In this document: positions 63,489-64,000 of the stretch, in pieces
Numbering within the stretch: the first letter of the stretch is position 1
Layout of the letters: the number at the start of each line of letters is the position of its first letter
Assembly: GCF_047948215.1 (NCBI RefSeq)
Contig: NC_134461.1
Span: 92,130,245-92,194,244, forward strand
Source: Lycorma delicatula
Taxonomy: Eukaryota > Arthropoda > Insecta > Hemiptera > Fulgoridae
Direction: 5' to 3'
Length of the DNA stretch: 64,000 nt
Made by a program: the position numbers and the translations under genes
The notes under the pieces: model-generated
Databases searched by the model: none
Seen by the model: the letters and a program-made list of their open reading frames with translations, nothing else
Told to the model about the DNA's origin: nothing

Positions 63489-63823
63489 GATGTAAATATC
63501 ATGTATGTTATTTTTATTTATTTAAAAAAAAATCATGTTTACCTTGCTTTTGTCATTTCCTTCAAGAAATATTTGCTCAGCAGCTGCTTTTCCTTCAACT
63601 ATTGCTGCTGCAGATTCTAGATGTGAAGCATTTGAAACAAGAGATAACCTTATAGGTTTTTGTGTAATTGGATGTTTAATATTAACTGTTGTGCCAAGAT
63701 GGTATTTAACATCTCCAGCAGCATCACTATCAGGTGGCAGTCCTTGGAATTGCGTTAATATTTGTGATATATCCATTTTTATTATGTTTGCTAAAACATT
63801 TAGACGCCCTCTATGTGCCATTC
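35582..63823 (-). CDS. OGDH: 2-oxoglutarate dehydrogenase E1 component (OGDH-like), 3' nine exons, 5' end outside window
   Basis: The coding order on the minus strand is 63823-63543, 60085-59957, 53578-53418, 50292-50145, 48366-48229, 46605-46399, 43542-43188, 40677-40407, 35993-35582. Every intron begins GT and ends AG, and all phases agree, giving about 699 residues to a TAG stop. The family makes the E1 subunit of the mitochondrial 2-oxoglutarate dehydrogenase complex, which decarboxylates 2-oxoglutarate with thiamine diphosphate and passes the succinyl group to E2. Visible family motifs are [22 protein letters not shown] then IVINNQIGFTTDP (the ThDP/Mg site), [50 protein letters not shown] and [20 protein letters not shown] favours OGDH over the related DHTKD1. 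About 300 N-terminal residues, including the mitochondrial targeting signal, lie beyond base 64000. Some normally fixed residues differ (NASHLE for [14 protein letters not shown] for xGKTRAEQ), so this may be a divergent paralogue. Confidence 0.93.
35994..37750. other. OGDH-like intron, no further features
   Basis: AT-rich intron sequence with homopolymers. No coding support. Confidence 0.4.
37760..37930 (-). mobile_element. tRNA-derived SINE, family A-like copy (minus strand)
   Basis: On the minus strand, AGTGCTAGTGTCTTCGTC is followed by the B-box-like TGTTCGAATTCCGATCAGGC, then TGGCGTTTTTCCATACCAC. The order matches the family A head. It lies in the last OGDH-like intron. Confidence 0.6.
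38930..39790. repeat. Pair of diverged direct repeats ~705 bp apart
   Basis: About 38930-39072 and 39640-39785 share AAACATGTA-ATTCTCTT, CTAATACAAA/CTAATGCAAAG, TTTGATT and AATAATCA-ATTATTTGAAAT. The copies are clearly diverged. I do not recognise a family. Confidence 0.5.
40407..40677 (-). CDS. OGDH: OGDH-like exon: MGPEHSSAR and transketolase C-domain start
   Basis: 271 nt. The first two bases (GG) complete a Gly codon and the last two (AA) open a Lys codon. The acceptor is TGTTTCAG and the donor ACAAA|GTAAAT. It encodes [20 protein letters not shown], a shortened and divergent loop, then [20 protein letters not shown] and [10 protein letters not shown]. The splice removes the in-frame TAA that follows in the genomic sequence. 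Confidence 0.94.
40740..43160. other. OGDH-like intron, minor repeats only
   Basis: Contains a short array of GCCACATTAATG-type units at about 42190-42232 and a small duplication of TTTAGATAATTTTTT near 42490-42535. No other gene seen. Confidence 0.4.
43188..43542 (-). CDS. OGDH: OGDH-like exon: [15 protein letters not shown] to HGMEG
   Basis: 355 nt, starting in phase 0 after CTTTTTCAG and ending with one base of a Gly codon at GAAG|GTGCAT. It holds the most conserved block of the enzyme: [58 protein letters not shown] and [16 protein letters not shown] replaces the common SEYGV. Confidence 0.95.
43980..44420. other. Decayed interspersed sequence in intron, unclassified
   Basis: Base composition here (GGGCGAGTCACCACATCC, GGCCTCGTGTAAGAGTGGAT, GAAAAATCACCCCTAAAGGT) is richer in GC than the surrounding intron. 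It reads like an old transposon tail. I cannot name it. Confidence 0.3.
44895..45060 (-). mobile_element. Old LINE 3' tail related to the 17021-18132 element
   Basis: GAGGTCATTTCACTGGTTT, followed by TCTCCA and GCTAATC-TTTAAT, parallels CAGTCATTTGACTGGTTTGA, CTCTCCA and GCTAGTC-TTTCAT at 17042. Heavily diverged. Confidence 0.4.
45334..45504 (+). pseudogene. IS630/Tc1-like transposase fragment
   Basis: The plus frame reads [20 protein letters not shown] then [20 protein letters not shown] and [13 protein letters not shown], ending at TGA. The pattern (S/T)DExxFHLxGxVNxQNxRxWxxENPHxI is that of the same transposase group as the remnant at 18300-18590, here the central catalytic region. The acidic residue after the Asp has become Lys (SDK for SDE). 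Confidence 0.8.
45500..45531. repeat. Perfect 14-bp hairpin
   Basis: CTCTTGTTAATTAT pairs perfectly with ATAATTAACAAGAG across a 4-nt loop, directly after the transposase fragment. Confidence 0.9.
45701..45920 (-). mobile_element. tRNA-derived SINE, family B, copy 4 (inverted)
   Basis: The complement carries the family B body: AGGCTAAACAGAAAAAGAAA at the 3' end, then ACCTGAGATTGTAAAAGACT, GGTTGGGTTTCAATTAATC and GATTTGGATACTAGATCGT. Confidence 0.75.
46399..46605 (-). CDS. OGDH: OGDH-like exon: linker and [16 protein letters not shown]
   Basis: 207 nt, phase 0 at both ends. The acceptor is TTTATAG and the donor CAG|GTAAGT. It has no ATG-initiated frame of its own and is found from splice sites and homology: [27 protein letters not shown] and [17 protein letters not shown] align with the family pattern of GGLxRILKxR followed by VDWAxAExxAFGSLL. 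The usual A-E-x-x-A-F-G has become C-G-E-S-F-A-F-A here. Confidence 0.9.
48229..48366 (-). CDS. OGDH: OGDH-like exon: [10 protein letters not shown] segment
   Basis: 138 nt, phase 0 at both ends. The acceptor is CTTTTTAAG and the donor AGT|GTAAGT. It encodes [20 protein letters not shown] through [14 protein letters not shown]. The [10 protein letters not shown] motif separates OGDH from DHTKD1. The helical linker before it is variable across the family. Confidence 0.92.
50145..50292 (-). CDS. OGDH: OGDH-like exon: [18 protein letters not shown]
   Basis: 148 nt. The first base (A) completes the Thr codon split with the previous exon. The acceptor is ATTTACAG and the donor AAG|GTATAA. It encodes [20 protein letters not shown] and then [20 protein letters not shown]. 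The YRRxGHNExDEPxFTQP stretch is a signature of 2-oxoglutarate dehydrogenase E1. Confidence 0.94.
52717..52806. repeat. (AC)45 microsatellite
   Basis: Ninety bases of uninterrupted AC, preceded by GTGCGTGCGTGT, which is partly complementary. It sits in an OGDH-like intron about 600 bases downstream of an exon. Uninterrupted length makes it likely to vary between individuals. Confidence 0.97.
53418..53578 (-). CDS. OGDH: OGDH-like exon: IGFTTDP segment
   Basis: 161 nt, starting in phase 0 and leaving two bases (AC) for a split Thr codon. The acceptor is TTTGTAG and the donor AAAC|GTGAGT. It encodes [16 protein letters not shown], followed by [17 protein letters not shown], a core part of the E1 active-site domain. 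Confidence 0.94.
53645..55210 (-). mobile_element. Degenerate non-LTR retrotransposon, RT to C-terminus
   Basis: Read on the minus strand in shifting frames: KMYMDD (the RT catalytic YxDD, about 55148-55159), [18 protein letters not shown] text, [41 protein letters not shown], and finally [20 protein letters not shown] and [12 protein letters not shown] (53667-53852). This order (YMDD, FGLDKCR, LTYSFG, xxDVAVPxxxxxxxKxxEK, LxLxxxLYxxxQKxxILxTCSxVRKFL) is that of a widespread arthropod LINE group. Many stops and frameshifts show it is old. It lies wholly within an OGDH-like intron. Confidence 0.75.
55260..59940. other. OGDH-like intron, no further gene
   Basis: About 4.7 kb of AT-rich intron with a (TA)n run at 58109-58128. 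No coding support was found in either strand. Confidence 0.4.
59957..60085 (-). CDS. OGDH: OGDH-like exon: ThDP-binding GDA...NN segment
   Basis: 129 nt, phase 0 to phase 0. The acceptor is CCAACAG and the donor CAG|GTACTG. It encodes 43 residues from [16 protein letters not shown] to IVINNQ. GDA plus the downstream NN is the thiamine-diphosphate/Mg binding motif of this enzyme class. Confidence 0.94.
60887..61088 (+). mobile_element. tRNA-derived SINE, family A, copy with long A tail
   Basis: TTGGCCAAGTAGTTGGCATC, CAGAGGTTCCAAATTCAAAT, GCTACCAATTTCTCAGGC and ATAGCTGTTGATGCC match copy 1 at 8748 block for block. It ends in an A-rich tail with about 20 consecutive A at 61067-61088. The tRNA promoter boxes are decayed. 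Confidence 0.75.
61130..62720 (-). mobile_element. Non-LTR retrotransposon 3' part with RNase H-like domain
   Basis: A minus-strand frame (61853-62272) reads [40 protein letters not shown] and [19 protein letters not shown]: the C-terminus after RNase H in I/Jockey-type LINEs, with a CxxC..H....C finger. Upstream, [19 protein letters not shown] gives the end of the RNase H domain (HxGIxGNExAD), after one in-frame stop. Part of that domain appears again around 62640-62700 (repeat of AACCCGAGGTTTTT). The GC-rich 3' UTR runs to about 61130. Confidence 0.78.
62943..63400 (+). pseudogene. mariner transposase fragment
   Basis: The plus frame starts [20 protein letters not shown], continues [20 protein letters not shown], and after frameshifts gives a FHHDN-like and [11 protein letters not shown] segment. 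These are the W-x-HHYTPExKxQSxQW, VFWDxxG and PDLAPSDY motifs of mariner transposases. No terminal repeats were found. It belongs to a different mariner lineage from the element at 10117. Confidence 0.8.
63447..63486. repeat. (TA)n microsatellite
   Basis: Alternating TA, about 55 bases from the donor of the first OGDH-like exon in the window. Confidence 0.9.
63543..63823 (-). CDS. OGDH: OGDH-like exon (first in window): AHRGRLN region
   Basis: 281 nt. The acceptor is AATGCAG before GAATGGCAC and the donor is AAG|GTAAAC. It starts with two bases of a Gly codon, so an upstream exon ending in one base must lie past 63826. It encodes the conserved [19 protein letters not shown] and NASHLES segments of the E1 thiamine-diphosphate domain. 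In most E1 proteins the last motif reads NPSHLE; the Pro is missing here. Confidence 0.93.
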
Positions 63824-63826
63824 CTG

Positions 63827-64000
63827 CATTAATAAAAAAAAAATAATATTTCAGGTATACCTTTATCTTATTAGAATTTAATAATAATTCTAAAAAAATA
63901 TATACACCATAGGTTACTTATCGTTTTCCAAAGAAAATGTGAAATGAAAAAAAAATAGGTTTTTTTTTACAAAATTTAATTTTAAAATTAAAATTAATAA
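63827..64000. other. OGDH-like intron, continues off the window
   Basis: The next upstream exon, which must end with one base of a Gly codon, is not in the window. Confidence 0.6.

Overview
This is a gene-poor, AT-rich stretch of an animal nuclear genome, almost certainly an insect. It has spliced genes with GT-AG introns and an intronless long-form Toll receptor. The rest is dense with transposon debris typical of insects: mariner, R1-like and other non-LTR elements, tRNA-derived SINEs, foldback and MITE-like repeats, and many microsatellites. The repeat mix looks hemipteran to me, but that is impression rather than proof.

Two protein-coding genes are supported, both on the minus strand. 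The first (26708-30544) is a single-exon Toll-family receptor of 1278 residues: signal peptide, two leucine-rich repeat blocks with cysteine-rich caps, one membrane helix, and a cytoplasmic TIR domain. The second (35582-63823, continuing off the right edge) is the 3' part of a 2-oxoglutarate dehydrogenase E1 gene. I could place nine exons with clean splice sites and matching phases. They encode about 700 residues, from the thiamine-diphosphate-binding region to the C-terminus; the first roughly 300 residues lie beyond base 64000. Several usually invariant E1 residues are changed, so this may be a divergent paralogue rather than the main Krebs-cycle gene.

Layout. 1-7100: duplicated AT-rich repeats, the end of a long-TIR DNA transposon, a 300-bp-arm inverted repeat and an R1-like LINE tail. 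7100-16650: two SINE families, a mariner with perfect 30-bp terminal repeats but a broken transposase, and a second large palindrome. 16653-19667: a decayed DNA transposon with long inverted ends, carrying a nested LINE whose target-site duplication can be checked against an empty paralogous site at the left of the window. 21200-24360: two copies of a ~680-bp MITE-like element and more SINEs. 26600-30700: the Toll gene. 30700-35580: intergenic DNA with a SINE, a 51-bp tandem repeat and a third MITE copy. 35580-63823: the Ogdh-like gene, whose introns hold LINE relics, SINEs, transposase fragments and a (AC)45 microsatellite.

The two genes have no obvious functional link. I found no CRISPR array, no operon-like cluster, no rRNA and no intact tRNA gene. 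Nothing here is clearly a new biological system. The most useful leads are the nested transposon with its empty site, the two large foldback structures, the unusual Ogdh-like protein and the atypical Toll TIR domain.
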